64,000 nucleotides of DNA. It comes from Mycolicibacterium rhodesiae (GTDB taxonomy: Bacteria; Actinomycetota; Actinomycetes; Mycobacteriales; Mycobacteriaceae). Below, piece by piece: positions 26,446 to 35,179 of the stretch. A program made the position numbers and the translations under genes. Positions within the stretch are counted from its first letter, which is position 1, and each line of letters starts with the position of its first letter. Below the pieces are notes generated by a model, which was not told the DNA's origin, ran no database searches, and worked only from the letters and a program-made list of their open reading frames with translations. The stretch lies in contig NZ_MVIH01000001.1 in the NCBI RefSeq assembly GCF_002086695.1, positions 372,001 to 436,000 of the forward strand, given 5' to 3'.

Positions 26446-26778
26446 ATGGATGCCCCGGGCGATACGGCGAAGGTCGAGCTGGCCTCGTCCGCGCTGGCCG
26501 ATGTGGACATCCACAGTTGGACGCAGCGCTTCGACCTGCTGTCCGACCCGCACCGGCTGGAGATCCTCCTCGGGCTGCACCGGGCGCCGGGGATCTGCGT
26601 CGGCGATCTCGCCGCCGCCGTCGGCCGCTCGGAAAACGCTGTCTCGCAAGCGCTTCGGGTGCTACGCCAGCAGGGCTGGGTCACCTCGACGCGAGTGGGG
26701 CGTCAGGTCAGCTACCGGCTGGAAGATCACACCGTGCATGATCTGCTGCACTGGATCGGTGCCGCTCACTCCGAGTGA
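26446..26778 (+). CDS. ArsR/SmtB-family metalloregulator
   Basis: 110 residues: a winged helix with recognition helix region SENAVSQALRVLRQQGWV and wing TSTRVGRQVSYRLEDH. The C-terminal helix DHTVHDLLHWIGAAHSE places Asp and three His residues much like the nickel/cobalt site on helix 5 of NmtR-type sensors. It stands directly in front of a cobalt/nickel ECF transporter and is followed by the palindrome at 26797. The likely role is repression of the transporter when metal is bound, or of an efflux gene elsewhere. ATG at 26446, apparently leaderless. Confidence 0.78.
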   Translation: MDAPGDTAKVELASSALADVDIHSWTQRFDLLSDPHRLEILLGLHRAPGICVGDLAAAVGRSENAVSQALRVLRQQGWVTSTRVGRQVSYRLEDHTVHDLLHWIGAAHSE

Positions 26779-26796
26779 GTGAACTCTTCACTCCAT

Positions 26797-26818
26797 TATC
26801 TGTACAGGTAGACAGATA
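26797..26818 (+). promoter_or_regulatory. Candidate ArsR operator TATCTGT-N8-ACAGATA with -10 TAGGGT
   Basis: Perfect 7-bp arms spaced by 8 nt. A TAGGGT hexamer follows at 26833-26838, so the palindrome would overlap the -35 region of the ECF operon promoter, a good place for a repressor. AT-rich imperfect palindromes of this size are typical of ArsR/SmtB sites. Confidence 0.5.
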
Positions 26819-26844
26819 TCTGGCCGGCCGATTAGGGTTGATTG

Positions 26845-26889
26845 GTGGGGACGGACCCGATCGCACCCGATCGCAAGGAGACACGTTGA
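26845..26889 (+). CDS. Possible leaderless upstream ORF coupled to cbiM
   Basis: GTG at 26845, 6 nt after TAGGGT, opens a 14-codon frame (MGTDPIAPDRKETR) whose TGA overlaps a TTG (26886) in the cbiM frame. The arrangement resembles leaderless small ORFs that couple translation in mycobacteria. It is very short and unconfirmed. Confidence 0.3.
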   Translation: MGTDPIAPDRKETR

Positions 26890-27590
26890 GCGTCCAGGTC
26901 ACGGCCATGCACATGAGCGACGGCCTGGTCAACGCGCCCACCTCGGTGATGTTCGGGGTGCTGGCGATCGCCGCGGTGGCGTTGTGCGGCTGGCGGGCGC
27001 GTACCGAACTCGACGAACGCACCGTCCCGCTGGCCGGGCTGGTCGCCGCCTTCATCTTCGCGGTCCAGATGATCAACTTCCCGATCCTGCCCGGCGTGAG
27101 CGGCCATCTCCTCGGCGGCGCGCTCGCCGCGATCCTGGTCGGCCCGTACACCGGCGTGCTGTGCATCACGATCGTGCTGGTGGTGCAGTCGCTGTTGTTC
27201 GCCGACGGCGGAGTGACCGCACTGGGAATGAACATCACCAACATGGCGCTGATCGGCGTCGCCGCGGGATACGCCGCCGCGCGGGTTTTCTACGCGCTGG
27301 TGCGACGGCGTCGTCCCGGTTCGGTACCGGCGCTCGGAGTCGTCGGCTTCCTCTCTGCGCTGTTCGGAACAGTCTGCGCGGCAATGGGTTTCGTCGCGGA
27401 ATACGCGATCGGCGGCTCCGCGCCGACCTCGCTGGGCACGGTCGGCGCCTACATGCTCGGTACCCACGTCCTGATCGGCATCGGCGAAGGACTGATCACG
27501 GCGGTGACCGTGATGGCCGTCGCCCGGTCCCGTCCCGACCTCGTCTATCTGCTGCGCCGTGATCGCGACCGCGAGGCGGTGCCCGCGTGA
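26886..27590 (+). CDS. cbiM: ECF cobalt/nickel transporter substrate-binding membrane subunit CbiM
   Basis: S-component of an energy-coupling factor importer, about seven helices. The family needs a Met-His N-terminus for metal binding: MHMSDGLVN is present, and counting from that Met a His lies at position 67 (VSGHLLGG), the same place as in NikM/CbiM structures. Two starts compete: TTG at 26886 has AAGGAG 5 nt upstream and overlaps the small ORF stop (234 residues), whereas ATG at 26907 gives the functional Met-His end (227 residues) but has a poor ribosome-binding site. I list the longer form; cleavage after VTA would reconcile both. It is the first gene of a four-gene operon. Cobalt is favoured by the cobalamin genes nearby, but nickel cannot be excluded. 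Confidence 0.82.
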   Translation: MSVQVTAMHMSDGLVNAPTSVMFGVLAIAAVALCGWRARTELDERTVPLAGLVAAFIFAVQMINFPILPGVSGHLLGGALAAILVGPYTGVLCITIVLVVQSLLFADGGVTALGMNITNMALIGVAAGYAAARVFYALVRRRRPGSVPALGVVGFLSALFGTVCAAMGFVAEYAIGGSAPTSLGTVGAYMLGTHVLIGIGEGLITAVTVMAVARSRPDLVYLLRRDRDREAVPA

Positions 27591-27943
27591 GCGCTCAGGC
27601 GGTGGCCCGCAGTTGGCGGTTCTGGGTCGGCTTCGGGGTGGCGATCCTGCTGATCGCCGGCGTGGTGTCCTACTTGGCCAGCTCGAGCCCGGACGGGCTG
27701 GACTCGGCGACTCTGCAGGGCTGTCAGGTCGTGCACACCGACCACGGTGAGCAACTGACCGGCAGCTGCATCGCCCAGCACGCGACCGAACACACGATGG
27801 CGGCCTCGCCGCTGGCCGACTACACGATCTTCGGGCACCCGGCCACGAGTGGACTCGCCGGCGTCATCGGCGCCGTCATCGTGCTGGGCATCGCCTTCGG
27901 CGGGTTCTGGCTGATCGCGCGCAGCCGCCGCGCGAAGGACTGA
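27587..27943 (+). CDS. PDGLE-domain accessory membrane protein (CbiN/NikN-like)
   Basis: 118 residues with one helix near each end (RFWVGFGVAILLIAGVVSYL and GLAGVIGAVIVLGIAFGGFWLI) and the family motif SSPDGLD just after the first helix, then SPLADYTIFG before the second. Between them is a loop with two Cys and four His (LQGCQVVHTDHGEQ, GSCIAQHATEH), more than I expect for this small subunit and perhaps a metal-entry site. CbiN-like proteins help load metal into CbiM. Its GTG overlaps the cbiM TGA. Confidence 0.8.
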   Translation: MSAQAVARSWRFWVGFGVAILLIAGVVSYLASSSPDGLDSATLQGCQVVHTDHGEQLTGSCIAQHATEHTMAASPLADYTIFGHPATSGLAGVIGAVIVLGIAFGGFWLIARSRRAKD

Positions 27944-27944
27944 G

Positions 27945-28721
27945 ATGGGCGCCGGGCACTCTCACCCGCTGTATCGCGACGGCGAATCGGTGGTGCATCG
28001 CGCGCCCGCGGAAGTCAAGATCGCCGGACTCGTGTTGTTCGTCCTTGCGGTGGTGGCCACCCCGCGGGAGATGATCTGGCCGTTTGCCGTCTACGCCGGG
28101 ATCGTTTTGGTGGTGTGGCGGGTGGCTTCGATCCCGCTGCGATGGATCCTGCCGCGGATGCTGATCGAAGCGCCGTTCATCGTGCTGGCCGTGTTGCTGC
28201 CGTTCGCTGAAGGCGGCGAACGCGTCACGGTCGGCGGTCTGCAGTTGTCGGTGGCCGGGTTGTGGGCGGCGTGGGGGATCGTGGTCAAGGGCACGCTCGG
28301 TGTGGCCGCCTCGCTCACCGTCGCCGCCACCACATCGGCGCGGGAGCTGCCGTTGGCGCTGAGCCGGCTCGGCGTGCCGGGGCTGGTGACCTCGATGCTG
28401 GTGTTGATGATCCGCTACATCGACCTGCTGTCGGCGGAAGTCAGCCGGATGCGGATGGCTCGGATCTCCCGCGGTGACTCCCCGCGCGCCCTGCACCAGG
28501 TTGGTGCGATCGCGAAAGGCGTTGGAGCGCTGTTCCTTCGGTCGTATGAGCGAGGCGAGCGCGTGTACCTGGCGATGACGTCACGCGGCTTCGACGGCAA
28601 GGTGCCCGAGTTGGCGATCGTCGGAGCCGGTCCGCGCGCCTCGGGGGCGCAGTGGGTGTTCGCGCTGACGCCGGCGGTGGCGGCGGCCGCGGTGGCGGCC
28701 TCGGCGTGGGTGCTGCGATGA
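27945..28721 (+). CDS. cbiQ: ECF transporter transmembrane coupling protein CbiQ
   Basis: 258 residues, T-component linking the S-component to the ATPase. It has four to five helices, and the two coupling helices carry ARISRGD and AMTSRGFDG, the Ala-Arg-Gly-type motifs that contact the ATPase. It begins 1 nt after the PDGLE gene stop. The N-terminal GHSHPLYRDGESVVHR is typical of cobalt-type CbiQ. AAGGACTG ahead of the ATG serves as ribosome-binding site. Confidence 0.87.
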   Translation: MGAGHSHPLYRDGESVVHRAPAEVKIAGLVLFVLAVVATPREMIWPFAVYAGIVLVVWRVASIPLRWILPRMLIEAPFIVLAVLLPFAEGGERVTVGGLQLSVAGLWAAWGIVVKGTLGVAASLTVAATTSARELPLALSRLGVPGLVTSMLVLMIRYIDLLSAEVSRMRMARISRGDSPRALHQVGAIAKGVGALFLRSYERGERVYLAMTSRGFDGKVPELAIVGAGPRASGAQWVFALTPAVAAAAVAASAWVLR

Positions 28722-29458
28722 GCACGCCGGCGGTCCGCGTCCAGGGTCTGCATTACCGCTATCCCGACGGCCGCGTGGCCCTCGACGGTGTCGATCTCAG
28801 CATCGCGCCCGGCGAGCGGGTGGCCATCCTCGGCCCCAACGGGGCGGGCAAGACCACGCTCATGCTGCATCTCAACGGAGTGCTGACAGCCTCGTCGGGC
28901 GTGATAGAGATCAGTGGAATCACGTTGACCCGCAAGAGCCTTCGCGACATCCGGCGCCGAGTGGGGCTGGTGTTCCAGGATCCCGACGATCAGCTGTTCA
29001 TGCCCACGGTCGCCCAGGACGTCGCATTCGGCCCGGCCAACTTCGGGCTCACCGGCGACGCGCTGGCTGCCCGGGTGGCCGCCGCGTTGGAGGTTGTGTC
29101 GATGACCGAGCACGCCGACCGCAGTCCCGGGCACCTGTCCGGCGGGCAGCGCCGCCGCGCCGCACTGGCGACCGTCCTGGCCTGTGAGCCAGAGATACTC
29201 GTGCTCGACGAGCCCTCGGCGAACCTCGATCCGGTCGCGCGCCGGGAACTGGCGCAGACGCTGGCCACGCTGCCGGCGACGATGGTGATCGTCACCCACG
29301 ACCTGCCGTATGCCGCGCAGCTGTGCGACCGGGCCATCATTCTCGACGGGGGCGCGGTGGTCGCAGACGACAGCGTCACGGCCGTGCTGTCCAACGCCGA
29401 ACTGCTGGCCGCCCACCGGCTCGAATTGCCCTGGGGCTTCGTGGTTCCCGCGCGCTGA
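28718..29458 (+). CDS. cbiO: ECF transporter ATP-binding protein CbiO
   Basis: 246 residues, one ABC ATPase domain with all motifs: Walker A GPNGAGKTT, Q-loop VFQDPDDQLF (typical of cobalt-type ECF ATPases), signature LSGGQRRRAALA, Walker B ILVLDEPSANLDP and switch VTHDLPYA. It powers metal import with CbiM and CbiQ. ATG overlaps the cbiQ TGA (ATGA). A single ATPase gene implies a homodimer, as in Cbi systems. Confidence 0.9.
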   Translation: MSTPAVRVQGLHYRYPDGRVALDGVDLSIAPGERVAILGPNGAGKTTLMLHLNGVLTASSGVIEISGITLTRKSLRDIRRRVGLVFQDPDDQLFMPTVAQDVAFGPANFGLTGDALAARVAAALEVVSMTEHADRSPGHLSGGQRRRAALATVLACEPEILVLDEPSANLDPVARRELAQTLATLPATMVIVTHDLPYAAQLCDRAIILDGGAVVADDSVTAVLSNAELLAAHRLELPWGFVVPAR

Positions 29459-29467
29459 TCCTTTCCC

Positions 29468-29523
29468 GAGCAGACACAAAATCGCATCAATCGAACAGGA
29501 TTTCCCCGAGTTTCTGTCTGCTC
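29468..29523. terminator. Inverted repeat between convergent cbiO and oxidoreductase genes
   Basis: GAGCAGACA (29468-29476) and its complement TGTCTGCTC (29515-29523) flank a 38-nt loop in the 83-nt convergent gap. The same arm sequence occurs at 36111-36172, so it is a member of a small repeat family; a bidirectional terminator role is plausible. Confidence 0.45.
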
Positions 29524-29541
29524 ACGAGGAACATTGAGCCC

Positions 29542-30792
29542 TCAGTTGGCCAGCGACAGCGTGACCGGCCCGCCCCGTGCGTCGACACCGTCCAGGATCT
29601 TCGACGGCACCCGGAACACTCGACCAGGGGATGCGGGCCAGGGGAGGGTTTTTCGCCCCACGGTCCTGCCGTCTTGGCGGGCAACGACTGTGGGAATGCG
29701 CACCAGCCGATCAGTCCACAACAGCAGCCGGTGCCGGGCGGGCGCCGGATCGCCGGGACGCAGCAGGTTGGGGGCCACCCAGCGCAACGGCGCCTCGGCG
29801 TGGATTGGAACTCCCGCATCGGCAGGCCGGTTCCCGGCGAGGTGGGCGCGGACCTGGTCGGCCACGTGGCGACCGTCGAGGGCAGCGATGTCGGCGGTGT
29901 CGACGGGGTGCAGCAGGTTGCCGATGGCGAAGACGCCGGATCTGCTGGTACGCAGCGCCGTGTCCACGACGGGACCGAGAGTTCCGGGATCCATGTCGAG
30001 GCCGGTGCTGCGGGCCAGTTCGTGATCGGGGATCCAATCGCCGGTCAAGACGACGGTGTCGCAGTCGACGATGCGCCGACGCCCGGTGTCGAGGTTCTCG
30101 ACCTCGACGCCGGTGACGGTCGGCTTGCCGATGATCCGCACCACTCGGGTGCGGGTGGCGATCTGCAGTCCCAGCAGCGGTGACCGGCCGGCCAGGTTGA
30201 ATACGCCATACGATTCCGGTGACGGGTATTCGGTTGTCATCAAGGCGGTTTGGCAGCCGACGTGTTTGAGGGTGAGCACCGCCGAGTAGCTGACCAGCTC
30301 GGCGCCGACCACGACGGCACGCCTGCCGACGGTGCGATGCTTGAGATGCACCGCGTTCTGCAACAGGCCGGTGGTGTAGACGCCCGCCCCGCGATCACCG
30401 GGAATCAACCGGGCCGGGCGTGGGCGTTCACGGGCGCCGGTGGCCAGCACGATGGCCCGGGCGGCGAGGTCGTAGCGCCCCTGCGGCGAGGTGATCTCGA
30501 GAGTGTGATCGTCGGCCCAGCCGGTGACCATCGCGTTGGTGCGGATCGTCGCGCCTGCGGCGCGGGCATCCCGGGTGAGCCGCGCAGCGTAGGCGGGCCC
30601 GCTGATGAACGTCTTCCGGTCACGCATTCCGTAGCCGGGGTGATCGCTGTGCCGCGGGATCCCGCCGGGCTCCGATTCGCGTTCCAGGACAACGACATTC
30701 AGTCTGCTGGAGCGCGCCAGGTCGGCAGCGGCCGTCAGGCCGGCGGGGCCGGCGCCGACGATCGCGACGTCGACCGTTTCGGTGGCGGTCAT
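29542..30792 (-). CDS. FAD/NAD(P)-dependent oxidoreductase, pyridine nucleotide-disulfide type
   Basis: 416 residues. Two dinucleotide-binding motifs: VAIVGAGPAGLTAAADLA at the N-terminus for FAD and RRAVVVGAELVSYSAVL near residue 160 for NAD(P), with ATGARERPRP between. A later FAIGNLLHPVDTADIAALDGRHVA closes the FAD site. No redox-active CxxC pair is seen. Such proteins accompany GlpA-like dehydrogenases with a [2Fe-2S] tail in anaerobic-type glycerol-3-phosphate dehydrogenase and opine oxidase complexes, and the preceding gene is exactly that type. Its ATG overlaps that gene's TGA. It is probably the electron-transfer subunit of a two-protein dehydrogenase. Confidence 0.75.
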   Translation of the reverse strand: MTATETVDVAIVGAGPAGLTAAADLARSSRLNVVVLERESEPGGIPRHSDHPGYGMRDRKTFISGPAYAARLTRDARAAGATIRTNAMVTGWADDHTLEITSPQGRYDLAARAIVLATGARERPRPARLIPGDRGAGVYTTGLLQNAVHLKHRTVGRRAVVVGAELVSYSAVLTLKHVGCQTALMTTEYPSPESYGVFNLAGRSPLLGLQIATRTRVVRIIGKPTVTGVEVENLDTGRRRIVDCDTVVLTGDWIPDHELARSTGLDMDPGTLGPVVDTALRTSRSGVFAIGNLLHPVDTADIAALDGRHVADQVRAHLAGNRPADAGVPIHAEAPLRWVAPNLLRPGDPAPARHRLLLWTDRLVRIPTVVARQDGRTVGRKTLPWPASPGRVFRVPSKILDGVDARGGPVTLSLAN

Positions 30793-32186
30793 CGGCGGGT
30801 CTCCTGGCGGGTCTCACGGTCGAACAACGACTGGACTTCGGCGCCGCAGAAGAACGCCTGGCAGCGACCGTTCATCACGCGGGTGCGCCGCCGCAGTCCG
30901 TCCATGGTGGTGGGCGGGATCACCGAATGGCAGGCATCGCGAATCTCACCTTCGGTGACGCGTTCGCAGAAGCACACGATCCGCCCGTAGGCGGGATCGG
31001 CGTCGATGACGTCGGATTGCTGGAAGGGACGCGGGAATGCCTCGCCCAGGTTCGGCATCTGCGGGGGCGCAGGCAGTTCCGGCTTCGGTGTCAACGACAG
31101 GCCGGCGTCGGCGAGTTCGTCACGGACATATTCGGCCACGGCCATCCCGGCGGTCAGACCGGTGGAGCGGATACCGCCGACCAGCAGGTAGCGCTGAGCG
31201 GGGTCGGCCTCGATCAGATAGTCGCCGTGGTCGATGGCCGCACGGAGCCCGGAGTAGGTGGCGGTGACCTCTTCGTCGAGAAGGCGCGGCATCAGAGCTT
31301 TGCCCTTGCCCAGCAGGAATTCGAAGCCGGTTTCGGAGGTGCCGGTGGCGGTGCGGTCCTGTAGATCTTCGGACGTGGGTCCCAGCATGACGTTGCCGTA
31401 GATGGTCGGACTGACCAGCACGCCCTTGCCGCGCGCGGTCGGTACCGGCAACACGATCTTGTCCACCAGGGCGCGGGCGAGCTTGTCGTAGACGATGAGT
31501 TCGCCGCGGCGCGGGGTGACCGTGAACCGCTGATGGCCGAATAGAGCGTCGATGAGATCAGCGCCGAGTCCCGCTGCGTTGACGATCCAGCGTGCGGTGA
31601 CCTCTCCGCCGCTGGTCGCAAGCATGGTGGTCTCGGTTCCGATGTCGACGGCGTCGACCCGGTGGCCGGTCAGCAGCACGGTGCCGCGGTTGACGGCATC
31701 GGTGGCCAGTGCGAGGTTCACCGTCCATGTGCAGATGATCGATTCGTCGGGGACGGTCAAGCCGCCGAGTGCGCCCGGTCCGAGGTTCGGGATATCCGCG
31801 TAAACGGCTGCGGCGTCGATGATCTCGCAGCTGTGATAGCCGTTGTCTTCGGCCTTGGTCAACAGGTGCGGCAGGGCGTCCAGTTGCTCCTGGTCCCAGG
31901 CCACCAGGATGGCCCCGGTGCGTTCGACGGGGATGCCGGTGTGCGTGGCGTAGTCGGAGAGCAGATGGTAGCCGCGGTGCACCATCGCTGACTCGAGCGT
32001 GCCGGGCTTGGCATCGAAGCCGGTGTGCAGGATCGCGGTGTTGGCCTTGCTGGTGCCGTCGCCGACGTCGGAGCGGGCGTCGATGAGCGCCACCGAGAGT
32101 TGGTGGCCGGACAGTTCACGAGCGATCGCCGATCCGACGATGCCCGCGCCTATGACGACGACGTCGTAGGCGGTGCGGGTGGTCAT
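30789..32186 (-). CDS. GlpA-like FAD-dependent dehydrogenase with C-terminal [2Fe-2S] domain
   Basis: 465 residues. A DAO-type FAD domain begins with YDVVVIGAGIVGSAIARELSG and includes TSKANTAILHTGFDAKPGTLES as in GlpA/LhgO-type enzymes. The C-terminal 70 residues form a BFD-like [2Fe-2S] domain with cysteines in CFCERVTEGE and NGRCQAFFCG. It oxidises an alpha-hydroxy or phosphorylated polyol substrate and passes electrons to a partner, probably the next gene's product. The ATG at 32186 follows GGAG and overlaps the kinase stop (TGATG). Because an FGGY kinase precedes it, glycerol 3-phosphate or a similar phosphate is the leading guess. Confidence 0.78.
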   Translation of the reverse strand: MTTRTAYDVVVIGAGIVGSAIARELSGHQLSVALIDARSDVGDGTSKANTAILHTGFDAKPGTLESAMVHRGYHLLSDYATHTGIPVERTGAILVAWDQEQLDALPHLLTKAEDNGYHSCEIIDAAAVYADIPNLGPGALGGLTVPDESIICTWTVNLALATDAVNRGTVLLTGHRVDAVDIGTETTMLATSGGEVTARWIVNAAGLGADLIDALFGHQRFTVTPRRGELIVYDKLARALVDKIVLPVPTARGKGVLVSPTIYGNVMLGPTSEDLQDRTATGTSETGFEFLLGKGKALMPRLLDEEVTATYSGLRAAIDHGDYLIEADPAQRYLLVGGIRSTGLTAGMAVAEYVRDELADAGLSLTPKPELPAPPQMPNLGEAFPRPFQQSDVIDADPAYGRIVCFCERVTEGEIRDACHSVIPPTTMDGLRRRTRVMNGRCQAFFCGAEVQSLFDRETRQETRR

Positions 32187-33613
32187 CACATCTCCTGGGA
32201 GGGGTAGGTGGTGGCGGCAAGCTCACGCCACCGATCACGAAATTCGTTGGCTCGCTGTCCCGTCCAATTCGGTTCGTAGGTAGCCGAAGGTGTCCAGGCC
32301 GCAACAACGTCGGACAGCGACTGATCCGGAGACTGGCTCAGCCGGGCCAGGGCCGCCGCACCGAGGGCGGTGGCGTGGGCGGACGGGTAGACCTCGACAG
32401 GCACCTGCAGGATGTCGGCGCACGCCTGCATCAGGACACCTGACTGGGTCAGCCCACCGTCGGCGCGCAGCGTGGTCAGCGGTGTCGTGCTGTCGGCGTT
32501 GATCGCGGTGGCCAATTCGGCAATCTGGGCGGCGATGCCCTGCAGGACGGCCAGCACCAGATGCCCACGGTCGGTCGACAACGTCATCCCCGAAATGACG
32601 GCCTTCGCTTGCGATTTCCACCACGGTGCGGCCAGCCCGGCCAGTGCGGGCACACACAGCACCCCGTTGCTCTGCGGTGCCGCGATGCCGTCCATCTCCT
32701 CGGCGCCGCCGATGATGCCGAGCGAGCTGAGCCACCGCACGGCCGACGCTGCGGTGTACACCTGGCCATCGACGCAGAACGTGTCGCGGCCCTTGATCCG
32801 CCAGGCCACCGAGGAGGTCAACCCGGTTGTGGAGTGCACGCCGGTGGTTCCGGTGTTGGCCAGCAGGAATGCACCGGTGCCGAAGGTGCATTTGGCCATG
32901 CCCGGCTCGAAGCAGGCTTCGGCCAGCAGGGCTGCCTGCTGGTCGACGACGATCCCGCCTACCGGTATTTCTCCGCCGAATGCCGTTGTTGTGCCGATCG
33001 TTTCGTCGTTTCCGACGATGTCGGGCAGGCGTTCACCGTCGAGCTCGAACAGTGCCAGCAACTCGTGGCTCCATTCTGCGGCGCCCAGATCGACGGCCAG
33101 TGACCGACTGGCGGTGGTGGCGTCGGTCACGAACGCTCCGGTCAGCTGGTGCAGCAGCCAGGTGTCCGATGTGGTGACCACGCCGGCGGTCTCGACGTTG
33201 CGACGCAACCAGGCCATTTTCGGCGCCGAGAAGTACGGATCGAGCACCAGGCCGGTGCGGGCGGCGAGCATGTCGCCGGACTCGCTCAGTGCCGCGCACA
33301 GCGGTTCGGCGCGGCGGTCCTGCCATACGATTGCCTGCGTCAATGCGCGACCGGTGTCCGGGTCCCAGGCCAGAACCGTTTCGCCTTGATTGGCCAATGA
33401 CACGGCATCGATCGAGCGGTTCGCCTGCGCTACCGCCCCGCGCCCGGCGGTCAGGACCGACTCCAGCAATTCGTCCGGATCCTGTTCGACGCCACCGCCT
33501 TCGAGATAGCGCGGATGCACCGCGACCTCGGCCAGCCCCACCACGCCTTCGTCGGGGTCGACGACGATGGCCTTGGTGCCCGACGTGCCCTGGTCGATGG
33601 CCAGGACTGTCAT
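32186..33613 (-). CDS. FGGY-family carbohydrate kinase (glycerol kinase-like)
   Basis: 475 residues. The N-terminal phosphate motif LAIDQGTSGTKAIVVD and the second ATPase half with TFGTGAFLLANTG and RADGGLTQSGVLMQ are typical of FGGY kinases, closest in style to GlpK. It phosphorylates a polyol with ATP in the cytoplasm. The ATG overlaps the TGA of the permease (ATGA), so permease, kinase and both oxidoreductases are translationally coupled. A much longer open frame upstream in the same phase is an artefact of the opposite coding region. The substrate cannot be fixed: the companion transporter is an APC permease, not a glycerol facilitator. Confidence 0.82.
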   Translation of the reverse strand: MTVLAIDQGTSGTKAIVVDPDEGVVGLAEVAVHPRYLEGGGVEQDPDELLESVLTAGRGAVAQANRSIDAVSLANQGETVLAWDPDTGRALTQAIVWQDRRAEPLCAALSESGDMLAARTGLVLDPYFSAPKMAWLRRNVETAGVVTTSDTWLLHQLTGAFVTDATTASRSLAVDLGAAEWSHELLALFELDGERLPDIVGNDETIGTTTAFGGEIPVGGIVVDQQAALLAEACFEPGMAKCTFGTGAFLLANTGTTGVHSTTGLTSSVAWRIKGRDTFCVDGQVYTAASAVRWLSSLGIIGGAEEMDGIAAPQSNGVLCVPALAGLAAPWWKSQAKAVISGMTLSTDRGHLVLAVLQGIAAQIAELATAINADSTTPLTTLRADGGLTQSGVLMQACADILQVPVEVYPSAHATALGAAALARLSQSPDQSLSDVVAAWTPSATYEPNWTGQRANEFRDRWRELAATTYPSQEM

Positions 33614-35130
33614 CGTGGCACGTCCTCGGCGACGTCCCGGGTGCCGGCCACATTGTCGAGTTCGGCATCGATGGAACGCAATTCGGGCATTCTCAGTCCG
33701 TCGCGACCGCGGGTGCTCAGCAGGTAGCCCAAGTAGACCGCACCGATCGCCACCATCACCAGGACATAGAGCCACGGCTGCCGGAACGAGGCGTCGCGGA
33801 ACAACGACAGCGCGAACACCAGCCACGCGACTGCCACGACGATGATCGGGATCTCCCACCGGCCGAGGCTGAAGGCATCGCTCTGCGGCAGCTGACGCCG
33901 CTTGGCGATGTAGAGCGCCACGGTGATGGTGTAGATGACCGCAGGCAGGAGGGTCGCCGCGGAGAACAGGATGAACAGCGCGTCGGTACTGGTGGAGAAG
34001 ACACCGAGGATCACCGCCGAGATCGTGGTCATCGCGATGGTGGCGTTCAAGGGGGTCTTGGTGCGGGGGGACACCTTGTGCAAGGCCTGCCACCCCGGGA
34101 AGCGCTGATCGCGGGACATCGCCCAGGTCAGTCGCACACCGCTCATCACGATCACCAAACCGCACGCGAAGATCGCGATGGCGACCAGGATCAGCAGGGC
34201 GGTGCCGACGAACTCCCCGAGGATGTCGCGGATGACGTCGGCGATCGGAGTTCCCGACTCGGCCAGAGCCGTCGGATCGTTGACGGCGGCGGTCACCACC
34301 AGCAAGAACAGGAAGCCCAGCACGCCGGAGGCCAGTACGGCCTGCCACATCGCCCGTGGCACAACAACTTCCGGTCTCTTGGTCTCCTCCGCCAGGTTGG
34401 CTGCCGATTCGAAGCCGACGATGGTGAACGCGCCGAGCAGGAAGCCAAGCATCCAGGGGCCGGCAGCCGTTGCGGTGCCGAAGTTCCAGTAGCCCTCGGC
34501 AGGGATGTCGCCGCGGGAGAACAAGTTGCCCGCCGACAGTTTGTGGGTGATCACACCCACGATGAACAGCAGGACGACCAGCGCCACCATGCCGATCAGT
34601 TCAGCACTGACCGCGAAGTTGTTCACCCGTTCGGTCCATTTGGTCGAGACCGCGACCAGAAGACCTTGCAACAGCAGGACGGCGGCGGTGATCAAGAACG
34701 ACGTCAGTGCGGTGCCGGTGAAATCGAACAACGCAGGAACGACGGTCGCGGCGACCGTGTAGTCCACCGCGACCGCCACGATGGCCAGGAAGGTGAACGA
34801 GATCCAGCCGGTGATCCACCCCAGGATCGGGTTGGCCAGCCGCGACACCCATTGATACGCGTAGCCGGTGACCGGAATCCGAGCGGCCAGCGCGCCCAGC
34901 AGCAGAGCGACCGCCAGCTGCCCGACGATGACGATGGGCCACGTCCAGATACCCAGTGGGCCAGAACTTTTCAGAACACTGCCGTACGTGGTGAAGATGC
35001 CGGTGGCAATCGATACGAAGGCGAATGCCACCGCGAAGGAGGCGAATCGCCCGGTGGAGCGCTCCAGAGTGTCGGTATAGGTGCCGTGAGAAACGGTTCC
35101 CTCGGATGGCGGTGTGGAAGAATGCGTCAC
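33610..35130 (-). CDS. APC-superfamily permease of the kinase/oxidoreductase operon
   Basis: 506 residues, 12 predicted helices, with the same loop motifs as the permease at 5451 (ESAANLAEETKRPEVVVPRAMW). GTG at 35130 is used, giving THSSTPPSEGTVSHGTY; its ribosome-binding site is weak and a start further upstream is possible. APC permeases move amino acids, amines or similar compounds, so pairing with a polyol-type kinase and a GlpA-like dehydrogenase is unusual. The likely substrate is the inducer of the operon. The DeoR regulator lies 95 nt upstream on the same strand. Confidence 0.8.
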   Translation of the reverse strand: MTHSSTPPSEGTVSHGTYTDTLERSTGRFASFAVAFAFVSIATGIFTTYGSVLKSSGPLGIWTWPIVIVGQLAVALLLGALAARIPVTGYAYQWVSRLANPILGWITGWISFTFLAIVAVAVDYTVAATVVPALFDFTGTALTSFLITAAVLLLQGLLVAVSTKWTERVNNFAVSAELIGMVALVVLLFIVGVITHKLSAGNLFSRGDIPAEGYWNFGTATAAGPWMLGFLLGAFTIVGFESAANLAEETKRPEVVVPRAMWQAVLASGVLGFLFLLVVTAAVNDPTALAESGTPIADVIRDILGEFVGTALLILVAIAIFACGLVIVMSGVRLTWAMSRDQRFPGWQALHKVSPRTKTPLNATIAMTTISAVILGVFSTSTDALFILFSAATLLPAVIYTITVALYIAKRRQLPQSDAFSLGRWEIPIIVVAVAWLVFALSLFRDASFRQPWLYVLVMVAIGAVYLGYLLSTRGRDGLRMPELRSIDAELDNVAGTRDVAEDVPR

Positions 35131-35179
35131 TGGATCGGTCTTTCTGACTCTGAGTGTTTCGGATATGAGGCTCGGTCCC

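Noticed and set aside
26779..26906. Cobalamin riboswitch upstream of cbiM
   Set aside because: The leader is only about 100 nt and I find no B12-box-like sequence; a palindrome and a small ORF fill the space.
33614..34348. 245-codon N-terminal extension of the FGGY kinase
   Set aside because: Overlaps the permease gene in another frame; the kinase phosphate motif starts directly after the ATG at 33613.
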